Assembly: GCA_947095585.1 (NCBI GenBank)
Contig: OX352764.1
Location: forward strand, 70,265,536-70,329,535
Direction: 5' to 3'
Origin: Nephrocerus scutellatus
Taxonomy: Eukaryota; Arthropoda; Insecta; Diptera; Pipunculidae
Length of the DNA: 64,000 nt
Part shown: piece by piece, positions 12,347 through 23,839 of the stretch
Position numbering within the stretch: position 1 is the stretch's first letter
Layout: the number at the start of each line of letters is the position of its first letter
Position numbers and translations under genes: made by a program
The notes under the pieces: model-generated
What the model saw: the letters and a program-made list of their open reading frames with translations, nothing else
The model's database searches: none
Told to the model about the DNA's origin: nothing

Positions 12347-13337
12347 TGATGAAATAATCACAAATAATATATTATAACAGGACTGTCAACATTCATTTTT
12401 ATGGAAAATCTGTAATAAAAATAGAAAATGACTAACTTTTTCTGTAATAAAAAACTTAAAAATTTAAACACTGAATTTTACTTTATTTTTTTTCAGTTGC
12501 CAAATCGATTAACTCCACCAGTCACATAAAAATTGTAACATTACTGACGATTATTTTTTTGCTATTCTTTCTTTTTATTTTTATATACGGTTAGATAAAA
12601 GCTGTATCTGTATTATGCATTCTACAATATAATATTTGCATTTATATTATAAAGGGAATTTTAAAAATCAATGTACATTATTTTATCGCTTTTCTCAACT
12701 TTTTGTTTAATGGAGTTTATCGATATGTGCACTGAACAGCTCAAATAACGGTTGTTTGATTTACAATTTTAATAAAAACAAATAGAAAACTTTAAAATTT
12801 AATGAGAAAAACACTTTTATGTTTCGGATATAATTCCTTTTGAAGCAACTGAATGGAACTATCTAATTTTGATGCACCAAGTAGTGGAAGTGCAATATTT
12901 TGTGGCAATGATCTCATAAAAATTAAAATTTTTAAAACACGCTTATCAGTTTAACATTTATTTAAAAACAATTTTGTTATAAAATATAAATAATAACATA
13001 AAAATAAACGAGTCATGTCTAAATAATAAAAAAAAACTTAGTACAATTAAATAAAAATTAAAGTATTTGTTACTTTCATTTTTCATTTTAAAATAAAAAA
13101 TAAATCGAAGTACATTAAAATAAATAAAATAATAAAAATAAAACAACAAAAATTAATTTAAAATAAAATAAAAACCTACGGTACACTTTTAAGTGTTATA
13201 AATTCCAAAAAATACAAATAATTAGCTTGAACTTAAAATTGATTAAACAGTCTTTCATTAGTCATAAAAAAGCTAGAAATATAAATCGACTTCCTCAATG
13301 AATGTACATACCTCATCATCACATATATTTAGTAGCG

Positions 13338-14425
13338 AATTCCCGTCCAAAAAAGATATAAGATAATAATTCTACGCGAGATTTCCAATTATCGCCGAAA
13401 TGCTTCCTCAATAGATTTTCTGTCTTTCAGCTTTGCTGAATTAATTTTAAAGCCAGTGGAAGCACATAGCTACGACTGCAGTGTTTTTGTTTTACGCTCC
13501 ACATGCATCGCAAATTAATCTTACCTTATTTAATTTGTCCAAAAGTTTGTGTTAGAGAGCCGCTTAAAAACAGCAGATGAAATCTCATTGCATTCTATCG
13601 ACCTTTTTTGTTCAGTCCATAAATAAATAAAAATATTTTATTTCAGAAGCTCCTTGGACAGTTGTAAAATTGCACAAATTAAGTTGTCGACTAAAATATG
13701 CTACATGGTCAGAAATTTTCGGCAAAGCCATACTTTTTTAACAGTCAAACGAAAATCTTATTAAAGTATCGGCTTCTCCCTTGGCCAAAGTATAAAATGG
13801 CATCGCTCTTAAACTATGGACGCGTTTGCCTGTCATTAAATTAATTTTTTCGTCTTCATCTTGACACATTTTAATTTTCTGCTTTTACATTATGCATTGT
13901 GAGCATTGGTTAGTGGCAGGTGTTTTAAAACTAATATTAAAATTATTTCGAATAATATTTTGGATAAAAAAATATTTCACCGCAGTATCCCTGTGAGTAT
14001 TATTGTACATATTTTACATCCTATTATTAGTCAAATCTCCTGGAAGATACTGTTTGACAGAGCTTGCGATCGGCAATAGTGAACATCATGAACATAGAAT
14101 TCTTTTCTAAATTCTTTAACTGATTATCTCTTAGATGCACAAATTTTTTCCTTCTTACTTGCTTCACGATCTCCCTTAGGTATTGTGTGTGAGCTCCACG
14201 ATTTGGTCCAAACTAGTGTAAGTATAGGAAACGTTTTGTTTTGATGCAATGATTCACTGGAAAAGATTTAGGTTTGATCCAATCGTTATTTTTATATTGT
14301 ACATTTGGAAGGGAAGCATTGTGTTTATTCTGAATACGAAAAAATGTATAGATTTAGTAATCAAATAACATGACATCATTAGGTAAAAATGCAAAAAAAT
14401 GGAAATGTGACGGTTTTGATACTAC
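13338..14425. other. intergenic, no gene seen
   Basis: AT-rich DNA to the right of the tandem array. I find no long frame, protein similarity or strong repeat. It may be unique host sequence. Confidence 0.5.
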
Positions 14426-14429
14426 TACA

Positions 14430-14600
14430 CTCTTTGTTAATATAAGTGTTATTAGTGTAAATTAATAGTACCAGTGTGAATTTATGAACTCTTGCTTTTT
14501 GGAATAAAAGCTTTAATTTGTGAATTAACGTATTTGTGTTGTGTTTTTTATTTGCAAAATCCATTACGAACCTTTAGTAAGCCTAAATTTCGTAACAATA
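14430..14600 (+). repeat. possible LTR fragment of a Ty3/gypsy element
   Basis: The sequence has GGAATAAAAGC (polyadenylation-like) followed by TGTTGTGTTTTTTATTTGC and AAAATCCATTACGAACCTTTAG. The reverse complement of this segment resembles 37916-37990 (AGGTTCATAATGGATTTTGC, then AACAACACA). Two such copies in opposite orientation suit solo or truncated LTRs. No primer-binding site was found. Confidence 0.3.
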
Positions 14601-14704
14601 AGAATCCACCGGTAAGAGACATTCTAAGAAGCAATACCAGAAAAGCGGCAAACGTTCATATAAATACGAAGAGTTTATATTTTTTTTATAATTTATTATA
14701 TATT

Positions 14705-15170
14705 ATATAATTTGCGATCAATTTTCAACCCACTTCCCAAAGTTCGATTTCATTGAAACCTTGCTCACATGCATATTTCCGATGACAACACTTTCTGTTT
14801 AAATTTGGGGCCCCTCGGGCCTCGGGGTCAGGCGGCTCCAATACAAATATTTTACAAAATTTGCACGATTTTCCGAAAATTTTATATACATGTGTACCTC
14901 CGATGGACAACACTTTCTGTAAAAATTTTGGAGACCTCGGGCCCGGGGTCGTGGGCCCCCATATATACATGTGTATCTCCGATGGACAACACTTTCTGTA
15001 AAAATTTTGGAGACCTCGGGGAGACCTTATACAAATTTAAAATTAAAATTAACCCGATTTTGGTAAAATTTTGTACACATGTGTATACCCAATAAACAAT
15101 ACTTTTTCAAAAATTTGGTAGTGATCGGGACCTAGGTTCGGCCGCAAGGCCCTTATACATTTTTTTAAAT
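14705..15170 (+). repeat. CACATGTG-family element, partial
   Basis: Four monomers of the dispersed family, each with a core like CATGTGTATCTCCGATGGAC, AACACTTTCTG, a GGGCCC-rich patch and CCGATTTT. It opens with the usual TCAATTTTCAACCCACTTCC entry sequence. The right edge merges into a gypsy integrase fragment. Confidence 0.8.
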
Positions 15171-15180
15171 GATGATTCAT

Positions 15181-15392
15181 TTGCTCGAATATTTCAGTGG
15201 ATGGAGCAAGGAGAATTAGCGCAGTGGCACGATATCGAAGCAGCAAGTCCTACAGTAAAAAGTTACTGGGCTCAACGGAACTTATTAAAAATGGAAGATA
15301 GACTGGTAAGACTTTGGGAATCTGCCGACGGTCGAAGCATCACATCGAAGGTAGTGCTACCATCGAATCGAGTCAACGAAGTTCTTCAATAA
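15181..15392 (+). pseudogene. Ty3/gypsy pol fragment (before integrase zinc domain)
   Basis: A 63-codon frame (15201-15392) with DIEAASPTVKSYWAQRNLL, LVRLWESADGR and VVLPSNRVNEVL corresponds to the linker just before the integrase zinc-binding domain in Ty3/gypsy polyproteins. That linker carries the typical 'my own weight of DNA plus LP' pattern (W-E-S-x-D-G ... V-L-P). The frame stops right after VLQ and no zinc finger follows. It is a short relic. The integrase relic at 56260-56853 could be from the same family. Confidence 0.7.
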
Positions 15393-15423
15393 ACACACAT
15401 TGAAACTGGATCCGCTGAATTAT

Positions 15424-15990
15424 TTAATTTGTTTCGCACGTGGTCAAGATTGACTTACTTATAACCACTTTAAGTACTTTCCCAATGTTAGGCATGAGAC
15501 TGATTGGCCTGTAATATGTCGGATCAGAAGGATCTTTCTTTTTCTTTATACTTGGAAAAACCTTCGATACTTTCCTACAGTTTGGGAAGTAGTGATTATC
15601 AAGCAAGCTATTAAAAATAAATCGGTATTGACTTATAACCGGTAGATGTTTCAACACGATATTTAGAATGTTATCTAAACCTGTCGAGGGTTTATAACGC
15701 TCAATTCGGTCAGTTTTAAGGTATATAAAGTATTTATTAGTCTGTTCTTCAGTCAGTTCGTCAGATTTAAGATGTCAGAGAAAATCACAGCAGTTTCCGA
15801 ATTATTATTCTGATTTGGAATCTTCCTTATTCTTCCCTCACTAACTCAGCAGAAATACTTGAGCGAGTCCCTATTCGGTGCAACTGCGATCCAATTAGAC
15901 TGAGCTTTTCAACATCGTCCACAACAACAAAGTTGTTGTTAAAGATTGCTGTCGTTCGGCTTTCAATCCCAGCTTGGGAAAAGAAATTCT
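15424..15990 (-). pseudogene. non-LTR retrotransposon reverse transcriptase fragment
   Basis: On the minus strand, an open stretch from about 15775 to 15424 reads ...DELTEEQTNKYF, KPSTGLDNILNIVLKHLP, then NHYFPNCRKVSKVFP and YYRPISLMPNIGKVL. These are the start of the RT domain in Jockey-like LINEs. Further upstream (to ~15990) weaker similarity continues past stops and frame changes. It ends at a stop after ILTTCETN, so palm motifs such as YADD are missing. Confidence 0.75.
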
Positions 15991-16230
15991 CGGATTCTTT
16001 AACTCCGGGACAGCTATAATTATGATTCTAAGACTGTGATGAAATGTAATCAGTAGGTAATTGAATGATAGTGCGAATCACAAACGCAACAACCGTTTCA
16101 TTTATGCTTAAGCTTACATAATGCCAGCACGTTTTTTAGTTATTCTCAAACTTTTAAAAAACAATTGCATACAATTGACAATAAATTAAATAGTACCTAC
16201 TTTCTTTATTCGTATAATGGGATGCTCGTA

Positions 16231-17743
16231 TACAGGGTGTCCCCTAATTCGTCAAGGTTAATATGGGAAATGATTCTTGGGTATATTCTAAGAAAAAATC
16301 GTCTACAGTTTTTTTTTATAATGTACACACGCTAAAGGAATTTGCACCCTTAAAATGCAAAGCACAGCGTGGGCGTTAGGAAATTATGGAGAGAGAAAGA
16401 TAAGATGTCTATGCACGCGGGTCTTAAACGACTACAGATCATGAAAATGCGGAAACACAGAATCAGGCAAATCATTCCAAATAAATATCGTGCGGCTAAA
16501 GAAGGAATCTCTGAATTGGTTAGTACGTCCGAAGATAGCCTTAATGGTGGACCCGTGAGCTCGAGTTGAGGCACGGGTATTTCGGATGGGTTGGAGAATA
16601 GGCGGGATGCATCTGGATATTTTTTTTGAACACCGCTTGTGGAAAAAGCGATAAAACAGTGACAGGCACGAAACATTCCTACGATGTTCAAGCGATTCGA
16701 TTGTTTTCACGATATGAACGTCACCAATAAGTTTTAACGCGCGGTTCTGAACTCTGTCTAGTAGATGCAATGTGGTCTTGCACCGTTTTAGGAAACCTAA
16801 ACATCTCGCAGCATTTTTGGCGATGGCGAATATGTGGTCGTTCCAACGAAGCTTGTTGTTGACGCACATACTGAGAATTGAGAGCTTTTCAGTTTCTTTG
16901 ATGCAAGAACCATTCATGGATAAAGGTTTAAATTACGCTTAGACGACAGAATACAGCATTGGGTTTTAGAAGCGTTTAATTCAACTCTATTACGTAGTCC
17001 CCACCGTGTTATGCTGTCAAGGTCAGAATTTTACGTGCTTAACAAACGTTGTTGTTCAAGTTCCACTTGTAACGAAAAGGGGCGTGCAGAAAGCGCGAAG
17101 TCATAAGTTAGGTGACTATTTCGAAGAGAGATTTTACCATCTTGATTTTCAATCTCGTACAGGGAATTACCTACCCTTTTAGAGAACCTACACCTTATTT
17201 ATTTCGGGGCCAACTTCGCATTTCTTTGATCTTTGAAGGAACTTGACTCTTGACCTGTCGAGTAGTTAACATTTGCAAACCTAGTATTATATGCCGTTCT
17301 AGACTTCCTATTAGCGATACCTAGGTTCCTTTTAATTTCTAGTCGCAACCTTTGTAGTTTTAAGTTTGGTGGAAACACTTTTGATTTAGTAACACTTCGA
17401 TCGCCGGCCACTGTACATATTAAGAAAAGTTGTTTCATTATGTTTCGCTAAGATCTGGTTGTGTTTGAAAGCTTTTTTATTTTTTTTACCTGCTGCAGGT
17501 TTTCCCAAGTATCATAAAATCTATGGGTTTTTCCGCAAATCTGATAGTGATTTTTATTTTCAATATAAATAATAAAACGTTATGCTTATTATACATTTTC
17601 TCGAGAAAATCGACCTCAATTAAAAAAATTAGCATGGGCAAGAAAACTGGAACAGACATAGAAGTTGAATATCTGAAGACTCAAATGATATACCCAAGAA
17701 TTATTTCCCAAATTATCCTTGACGAATTAGGGAACACCCTGTA
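16231..17743. mobile_element. TIR element with CAGGGTGT ends and TA flanks
   Basis: About 55 bp at 16233-16287 (CAGGGTGTCCCCTAATTCG...) recur inverted at 17688-17741 with a few mismatches, including the distinctive GGGAAATGATTCTTGGGTAT. Both ends are flanked by TA, as expected for Tc1/mariner-type insertion. The ~1.5-kb interior shows no transposase; it holds a minus-strand LINE tail (16340-16917) and unassigned sequence, so it is at best a non-autonomous carrier. The superfamily is inferred from TIR and TA only. Confidence 0.6.
16340..16917 (-). pseudogene. LINE ORF2 C-terminal relic inside the TIR element
   Basis: A minus-strand frame (16917-16432) reads KLSILSMCVNNKLRWNDHI, LLDRVQNRALKLIGD, SLEHRRNVSCLSLFYRFFH, TRASTRAHGSTIKA, QFRDSFFSRTIFIWNDLP. 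This is the region after the RT domain of Jockey/CR1-like LINEs, reaching nearly to the C-terminus. Related shorter pieces lie at 41245-41770 and 45505-45750, also minus. The RT itself is absent. The order relative to the RT fragment at 15424-15990 is wrong for one element, so they are separate insertions. Confidence 0.75.
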
Positions 17744-17836
17744 TTATAATACATTTATTAATATCAAAAAAAGCTTTCAAACACAACCAGATCTTAGCGA
17801 AACATAATGAAACAACTTTTCTTAATATGTACAGTG
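17409..17836. repeat. 69-bp inverted repeat overlapping the TIR element end
   Basis: CACTGTACATATTAAGAAAA... at 17409-17477 recurs inverted at 17766-17836, nearly perfectly, with a loop of ~288 bp. One arm is inside the CAGGGTGT element and the other just outside its right end. A foldback or inverted duplication is the simplest reading. Confidence 0.75.
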
Positions 17837-18049
17837 CAGTGGAACGGAACTACATTAATAGGTTTTCGTTATCATGATATGCAGTACAGTATTGCCAGAT
17901 AAAATAAATGTAATTTAAAATAATATGGAAAAGAATAAGTAAACAAATAAAATCTTACAATTGAATTTACGTTAAACTATTGACATATCTCTATGTGAAT
18001 TCTTAAATTGAAGAAATATGGTCTATATGATTTAAACGAAAAAGCTGGT

Positions 18050-18200
18050 TGAAGCAAGTTCTTATATGAATTTTCTGTCATTTTGTTGGATAAGGAAACC
18101 AATTCTGACACTTTTGAAAAGAAAATGCACCCCACAACATTACTCCTCCTTGTCTAGAATGATGACGGGTCAACGCTTTAATAAATGGTACAAACGGAAA
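18050..18200 (-). pseudogene. Tc1-like transposase fragment
   Basis: On the minus strand, about 18180-18090 reads RQGGVMLWGAFSF, the second catalytic-domain block of Tc1/mariner transposases, followed by a decayed NSYKNLLQ-like stretch. It lies downstream of the mariner relic's C-terminal block, so it cannot belong to that gene in order. Confidence 0.5.
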
Positions 18201-18321
18201 TATGTGTAAGCCACAGCTCTAATTTCGGCATTTATGAATAGTTTTATCAAGAATTTTTAGAGAATATTTAAAACATTGCAAATCTTATGTCAAACACGGT
18301 ACTGCTCTATATAGCCAGCTT

Positions 18322-18930
18322 TCATATCTTTTTTCGACCTTGGCCTCCAAATATGGAGAATTCCATTGGATTCAAGTCTGGTGAGTATGGATGCCATTGT
18401 TGCGAAGAAATTAAATTTGGAACGTGACTTTGCAAAAATTGTTGTGTCAAAAGAGCGTTTTGGTTGTGCGTGTGCGGTTGAGCGTGAACGAGTTGTGATG
18501 GTGCTGAGTCCTGTTGGAATGTCAAGCGGTTGTTACCAAATTTGTTGTATGCCCAAGGTAGCGACTCTGCAAAGAATATCTTTTCCCGGCACCTTGACGC
18601 TCTGATCGGCAAAGACTAGCGGAGAACGACCATTTGCAGAAAACCGCGGATGCAAATGCAAATTTTTTGCCATTTTTTTGAACTTTGCCGTTGATTTCGC
18701 TTAATTCGTGCCTTGACTTTGCGAACCATTTCTGGTTGTTTTTGAAGGCCAGTTCCATAGAGTTTTGCGATACGTTACCAGTATCGTTGTGACGTCTTAT
18801 GGTCCGATACACAAACATTTTATTTACATTCAAATGCTGGAGCTGTTTGACAATAGCCTGTTGTGACTTTCCAGCCAAAAACAGTACAATCAAACTGTTT
18901 GAATTCCATTTTGAATATTTCTTTCAAATA
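18322..18930 (-). pseudogene. mariner-type transposase relic
   Basis: The N-terminal frame (18893-18522) carries a helix-turn-helix block (LFLAGKSQQAIVKQLQHLNV) and the C-terminal frame (18612-18322) carries LTFQQDSAPSQ, FLQSHVPNLIS and YSPDLNPMEF. These are the second and third catalytic blocks of IS630-Tc1-mariner transposases. The spacing from QQD to DLNP suits a mariner with a long last interval (rosa-like), but that is inference. At least two frameshifts and a large internal deletion (first catalytic aspartate region) disable it. No TIRs were identified. Confidence 0.75.
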
Positions 18931-19099
18931 CGACGTATATCGATATACTTCCTTAGACTTGTAAACAACATAACAGACTAATGTTAAATATTAGGAAATG
19001 TTTCATACATATAATCACTAATCAGTGCTGTGCGAGTGCAGTACGGATTACGGAATGTAGACAAACACTCAGATCGGGACAGCTGTTGTCAGTGATTTA

Positions 19100-20420
19100 A
19101 TTATGAGTGGAAACTCTAAAAAATCATCGGGCACTGACGGGATTTCAAATTTTCTGCTTTAAAAGCTGCCGGGTATGGCAATTTTTATGTTAACCATCAT
19201 ATTCAACAATTGCCTTAACAATGGATACTTTCCAGACAACTGGAAGGTAGCCAAAGTAGTACCAGTACCGAAGAAAACCCACCGTCCAGTGTAACTGGTT
19301 TCCGCCCCATAGCTTAACTGTGTTGTATCAGTAAAGTATTGGAGTCTTTGATCCGTAAAAAGATCAATGCGTATTGCTCGGAAAGAAATATAGCTCCTTC
19401 CTTTCAGTTCGGCTTTCGAGAAAAGCACTCTACGCTGCACCCTCTGATGAAGCTTCGCAGTAACGTCACTCGAGGACTGAATGTCAAAAGTAGTACAGTA
19501 GTTAGACATCGAAAAAGCTTTCGATAGCGTCTGGACAAACGGGCTTCTGTACAAACTTATTCGATTTTGTTTCCCCAATTATATTGTGAAAATAATTAAA
19601 AATTTTGTTTTTAACAGGGTCTCTTTTGTAGAGGTGTATAGCAGCCCATCGAAAAGGAAAAGGATTAAAGCCGGAGTTCCCCAAGGCTCCAGACTTGGAC
19701 CAGTCCTATTTAGCATATTCACAGCGGATCAACCCACCAATACAGCCGGAACAAGGACCATGCTTTTCGCGGATGACTCCATCACGTATGCCGTTTCCCG
19801 CTCTCCTGAGATAGCTGCCCGAGTGGAGGAACACCTCCGAAATCTTTGGGAGTACTACCTGAAGTGGGGACTGAAGATCAACGCCAACAAAACGGAACTC
19901 ATCTGCTTCCGACTACCAGCTACCGAAACAAGGATAAGAAAAATCGCAAGCCAGTGCAGAGCCCTAAAAATCACCCTTCCGGATAACACGACAATAAACA
20001 CCAAGACTAAGTACCTGGGAATCAACTTTACTGAGAGGCTCAAGTTTAACTCTCACATCGACAAAACAATGAAAAAAGCGAACTACGCTCTTCTTTGGTG
20101 CACCCGCTACTAAGAAGGCGAAACTGACTGTCTAACAACACCAGGCTGCTCATCTACAAGCAGCTCACCAGGCCAGTGATAACCTATGGCTATCCCATAT
20201 GGTTCACCGTCTCACCAACAACGATGAAGAAGATCTGCCTATTTGAAAGGAGAGTACATAGGATCTGTACAGGACTCTGGAGGGTGCCAAACAGCTAAAA
20301 GTTTGTGTCGTCTACAAGACTTTACGAGGCAACAGGTCTGCTGCCAATAACCGACCACTTGTTCCAAATGGCAAAGAAATTCGTTGATGGGTTGGAAACA
20401 CTTCCAAGTCCGGAGATGCA
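19100..20420 (+). pseudogene. Jockey-like LINE reverse transcriptase
   Basis: Plus-strand pieces in several frames follow the RT order: NSKKSSGTDGIS (~19112), NGYFPDNWKVAKVVPVPKK (~19218), FQFGFREKHST (~19404), EKAFDSVW (~19510), then one longer frame (19586-20113) with AGVPQGSRLGPVLFS, LFADDSITY (catalytic FADD), WGLKINANKTELICF and TKYLGINF. Further decayed sequence continues to ~20420. At least four frameshifts or stops break it. The GC content is higher than its surroundings. It resembles the relic at 38575-39820 and may be the same family. Confidence 0.85.
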
Positions 20421-20702
20421 ATGACTGAGACTCGAGCCAAGCCACCGCTACATAAACATCAGAGGATTCACAGATGCTAGATTCGACAACATCTTTAATA
20501 ATCAAGACGTCTCCTTCTACGAAAAGGACAGCAGTCAACAATACAGAGGCTGAAGATCACCCTGTTTATACCTCCTCTTATATTTTTTTCATTTTTATTT
20601 TATTATATATATTATATATATATATTTATTATAGTAGTAGTCAAAAATATTGTTTAATTATAAGCAACACAAAATAAATTAAAACAATGTAAATACGTCG
20701 GG

Positions 20703-21260
20703 CCCCTATTGTTGAGCCGACACTTTTACCAGGGTCAGGCTCGATGGGCTGCCATACATTTTTTTTCGAAATTTATTAGATTTTGTTCAAATTTTGCACA
20801 CATGTGTATTATTTTCTGAAGGCATTTGGAAGTGATCGGGCGCCAGGGCCTTGTTGCTCCCATATACATTTTTTCAAAATTAACAGCTTTTCATGTAAAT
20901 TGTCTAATCAGACATGTAACTACATGTGTGCAAAGTTTGAATAAAATCGGGTTAATTTTGTAAAAATGTATTATGGAGCTCCTCGGCCTGGGGCCAAATT
21001 ACTTCTAAATTTTTACGAAAAATATGTCATCGAAGACACACATGGGTGAAAATTTTGAAAATTTGCTGAGACTGCAGTAAATAACAAAAGTATCACTAGT
21101 CTGTATAACAGCTACTAGGTTAGGTTATAGTGTATGAAACAGTCACTTTCGTCTATGGGCGTGTGAAAAATTGGTCACAACATGCCACCAGCCAGCAAGC
21201 CAGCAAGCCAGACTTTGACACACGGGCATGTAAAGTTAATGTAAAAAATAATAAATTGAA
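20703..21260 (-). repeat. CACATGTG-family element, reverse
   Basis: Three monomers with CACATGTGT cores (20803, 20930, 21045) and GGGCCC or GGGCCAGG-like patches. It ends with the CCAGCCAGCAAGCCAGCAAGCC segment and GCATGTAAAGTTAATG, a variant of the family's right end. A segment shared with 50228-50355 is embedded at 21060-21175. Confidence 0.75.
21060..21175 (+). repeat. shared segment, second copy at 50228-50355
   Basis: TGCAGTAAATAACAAAAG, TGTATGAAACAGTCACTTTC and GTCTATGGGCGTGTGAAAAA occur here and, with few changes, at 50228-50355. No coding content is seen. It is probably part of a non-LTR or other element also inserted in the errantivirus. Confidence 0.7.
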
Positions 21261-21261
21261 C

Positions 21262-23780
21262 AAAAAAATTAATGATGAAATTACACGGGTCAACCGGTAA
21301 ATTCAATTAATCTGGTAGGGTGGTACAACATATGAAAACATCATCTATGGTTGAAAATTTTTTGAAACAAATTTGATCTGCAAAAATGTTGAATTTGTTT
21401 TGCAAAAGGTTGAATTTGACTTGAAAACGATTGAATTTGATTTGTTTGCAAAAGGTTGAATTTTGACTCTATAATAAACCTCTTTTACTGTTATCCTTGG
21501 TGTAAGCAAGCTCAAGCGACCGTGTTGGTGTGGTATACTAATTTTAGATTTTCAGCTTACTATTTGACGATATACCAATATAGATTATATATATATATAT
21601 ATATATTAGAACATACATATATGTATATATAATATATTAGAACACACCCAAATTAAAAGCACAGCTTTTTATAATTTTCTGTTCATACGTTTAAACATTA
21701 AATCAATTGAATTTGCTCTCCTCTACTTTGCGATGCTCAATGCACGGCATTTTCGCTCTGTTGGTTCTTAGTTCAGTTCATTGTATTCTTTACTGTCGAT
21801 TAGCCTGTGACTCAGAGATACAAATTTCTCTGGCACTTCTGTCCGGCTCTCTGAATGACGTGCTCATTTTAGAATCACACACTATTCTGCTTGATTATGT
21901 GTTCTTTGTATCGTGATTAACGATACTGCAGATGTATTATTATTAGTTACCGCTTCTTTTTGAAAACTTATTTTCGATCGAGCAATTCAGTCTACCTCTG
22001 ATCGTCCGATGCTTTAAAGAAAGCAAAGAAACCAACTACAAAAAAAATAAAACCAAAACAAATCGAATCCGATAAAAGAAATACCTATTTTCTAACGCGA
22101 CAAAATAAAAAATCGAAACTAAAAAAAATATTTATAAATAAAAAGTGACAACGAATCAGAGTTGTGCGTAAATATTACAGAAAGGTATCGTTGGGCTGTT
22201 TTGATTATTTGTGTTTTTTTAATATTTCGCCAACAATTTAAAAAAATAACCGGAAGGAATAACTACATTATATTTAATATACAATACCGTGAATCTATTT
22301 CTGCAGAAACTAATTTAAATTTAAATCAAAAAAGAAACATCTTTTATTATATAAAATATTTTGTTTATATATATATATATATATAAAGGCATATAATCAT
22401 ATGGATGTATACAAATATATATTCTTGTTCATTTGAAAATACTTTAGATGCGAAAGAAGCAAATTGTGCGCTGTACGATGTGGTCAAAACAAACGAAAAA
22501 AATTATTAAGTGATTTTTAAAATCGTAGCGAAAACAACGAGTCGAAAAAATAGATTTAGATATTTTTATGCGCACACATAGGCAATATCCTATGTGAATG
22601 AATTGAGTCACATAATTACTCACAATTACAAATTCATAATTTACTGACGTAATTAAATTACACTCTCTTGTGACAAACTAATATTTAAGAAAACCAGAGT
22701 ACGAACGAACTACACTTTTATTAATTAAAAAAAGCATTATTTAATGAAGGTATATATGCAAATGCAGCAACACTACCGAAACGAACAACAGAGATAAATA
22801 TAAAATAAAACCTACAAGAAATATGAATACGACTCATTTCCATGGATTGAATGAATTGTTTAATTTTAACCGAATCGCATAGAAATTGAAAAATGCAAAT
22901 TTCAGTAAAACGGAAGAACACAAGGATCATTTATTTTACAAGGTAAACAAACTAGAGTGCGCATTTGTCGTAAGCTCGTAGGGGTGGATCTTGTGTGCTT
23001 GCAAGAAAGATAATGTTGATAAAATTTAATTAATGTGTTTCTGTATTTCTCGGTATATCTACATAGCATACAAGAAAATAAAAATAATAACTCTTTGACA
23101 GATGACAATTATAGTTTAAATTGTTTGTAATCAAAAGGTCTAATATTTAGCATGTGATTTGACCTGGAATTTGATGGCTGCCGTACTCAGAACAGACAGG
23201 ACATTTGGATACGACTTAAATGTTTAATATTACCCAAAAACTAATTCCATTGATCCCATTTTTACTTTGGCTAAACAATCAATCTTAAAGTCTATAAAAA
23301 GATTTCTAGTAAGGCTCTATAAAATTGAATCAGTTGTTTATTTGTCTAGGATTAAGTCACACTGTTTTGGCCCAATAATGATTCTCACTTAAGGGGCTGT
23401 TAGAATAATGATGCGTGAAAATTAGCTATAGATTTTCCTAACTGCCACACAGTCATCTATTTTTTAAAAACTTTTATTTGACTTGACATGAAACTTGGTT
23501 GTCTTTTTATTTTAACTTCTTTGAAATTGTTTTTAGCCAACTTTCACGCGCAGAAATGTTCTGTGCAGCTCAGTATCATGAAACGCGCGTGAAAATTGTT
23601 TTTAATGATTAACATCTTAGTTCTCGGTATGCGGCATTTGGCGGGACTAATTTCGTGAATGAGGCGGAAATGTGTAACTGGAGTAACTGTGTAGGAAGAT
23701 TCTCGCGCTGTTTTTTATTATTGAATTAAAACTTTGTTAATGACGGTAAATGAGTAAGTCGGGGTATTGAGCGTAACGAA
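21262..23780. other. low-repeat interval, possible host non-coding
   Basis: No transposon protein is recognised for about 2.5 kb apart from short TA microsatellites (21575-21612, 22370-22386). From ~21960 to 22186 the sequence is A-rich with AACAAATCGAATC and CGAAACTAAAA, and it ends in ATTACAGAAAG|GTATCG. That resembles a fly non-coding first exon with a donor, but no ATG frame supports it. Confidence 0.35.
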
Positions 23781-23839
23781 AAAGTTAACGGTGGTCATAA
23801 CTCCGGAACGCCTGGAGCCTGCAGGATATCAACCAAACT

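Larger units (their letters stand above)
4383..13337. repeat. tandem triplication of a ~2.98-kb unit
   Basis: Three head-to-tail copies run 4383-7369 (2987 bp), 7370-10351 (2982 bp) and 10352-13337 (2986 bp). Junctions read ...TTTAGTAGCG then TAGGTCGTTTTTTAGCC... . The differences I can find are a 4-bp ACTA present in copies 1 and 3 but missing in copy 2 (before TTTAAATCC), one A/T-run length change near the left end of copy 1, and one G/C change near the right end (7229 versus copies 2 and 3). Such near-identity implies a very recent amplification or an assembly duplication. No clear terminal inverted repeats or target duplication flank the array. Confidence 0.95.

Noticed and set aside
19159..19578. 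139-codon minus-strand frame
   Set aside because: Shadow of the plus-strand RT relic at 19100-20420.
21707..21916. 69-codon frame with hydrophobic start, signal-peptide-like
   Set aside because: No conservation evidence, no cleavage-site pattern or downstream domain; likely chance.
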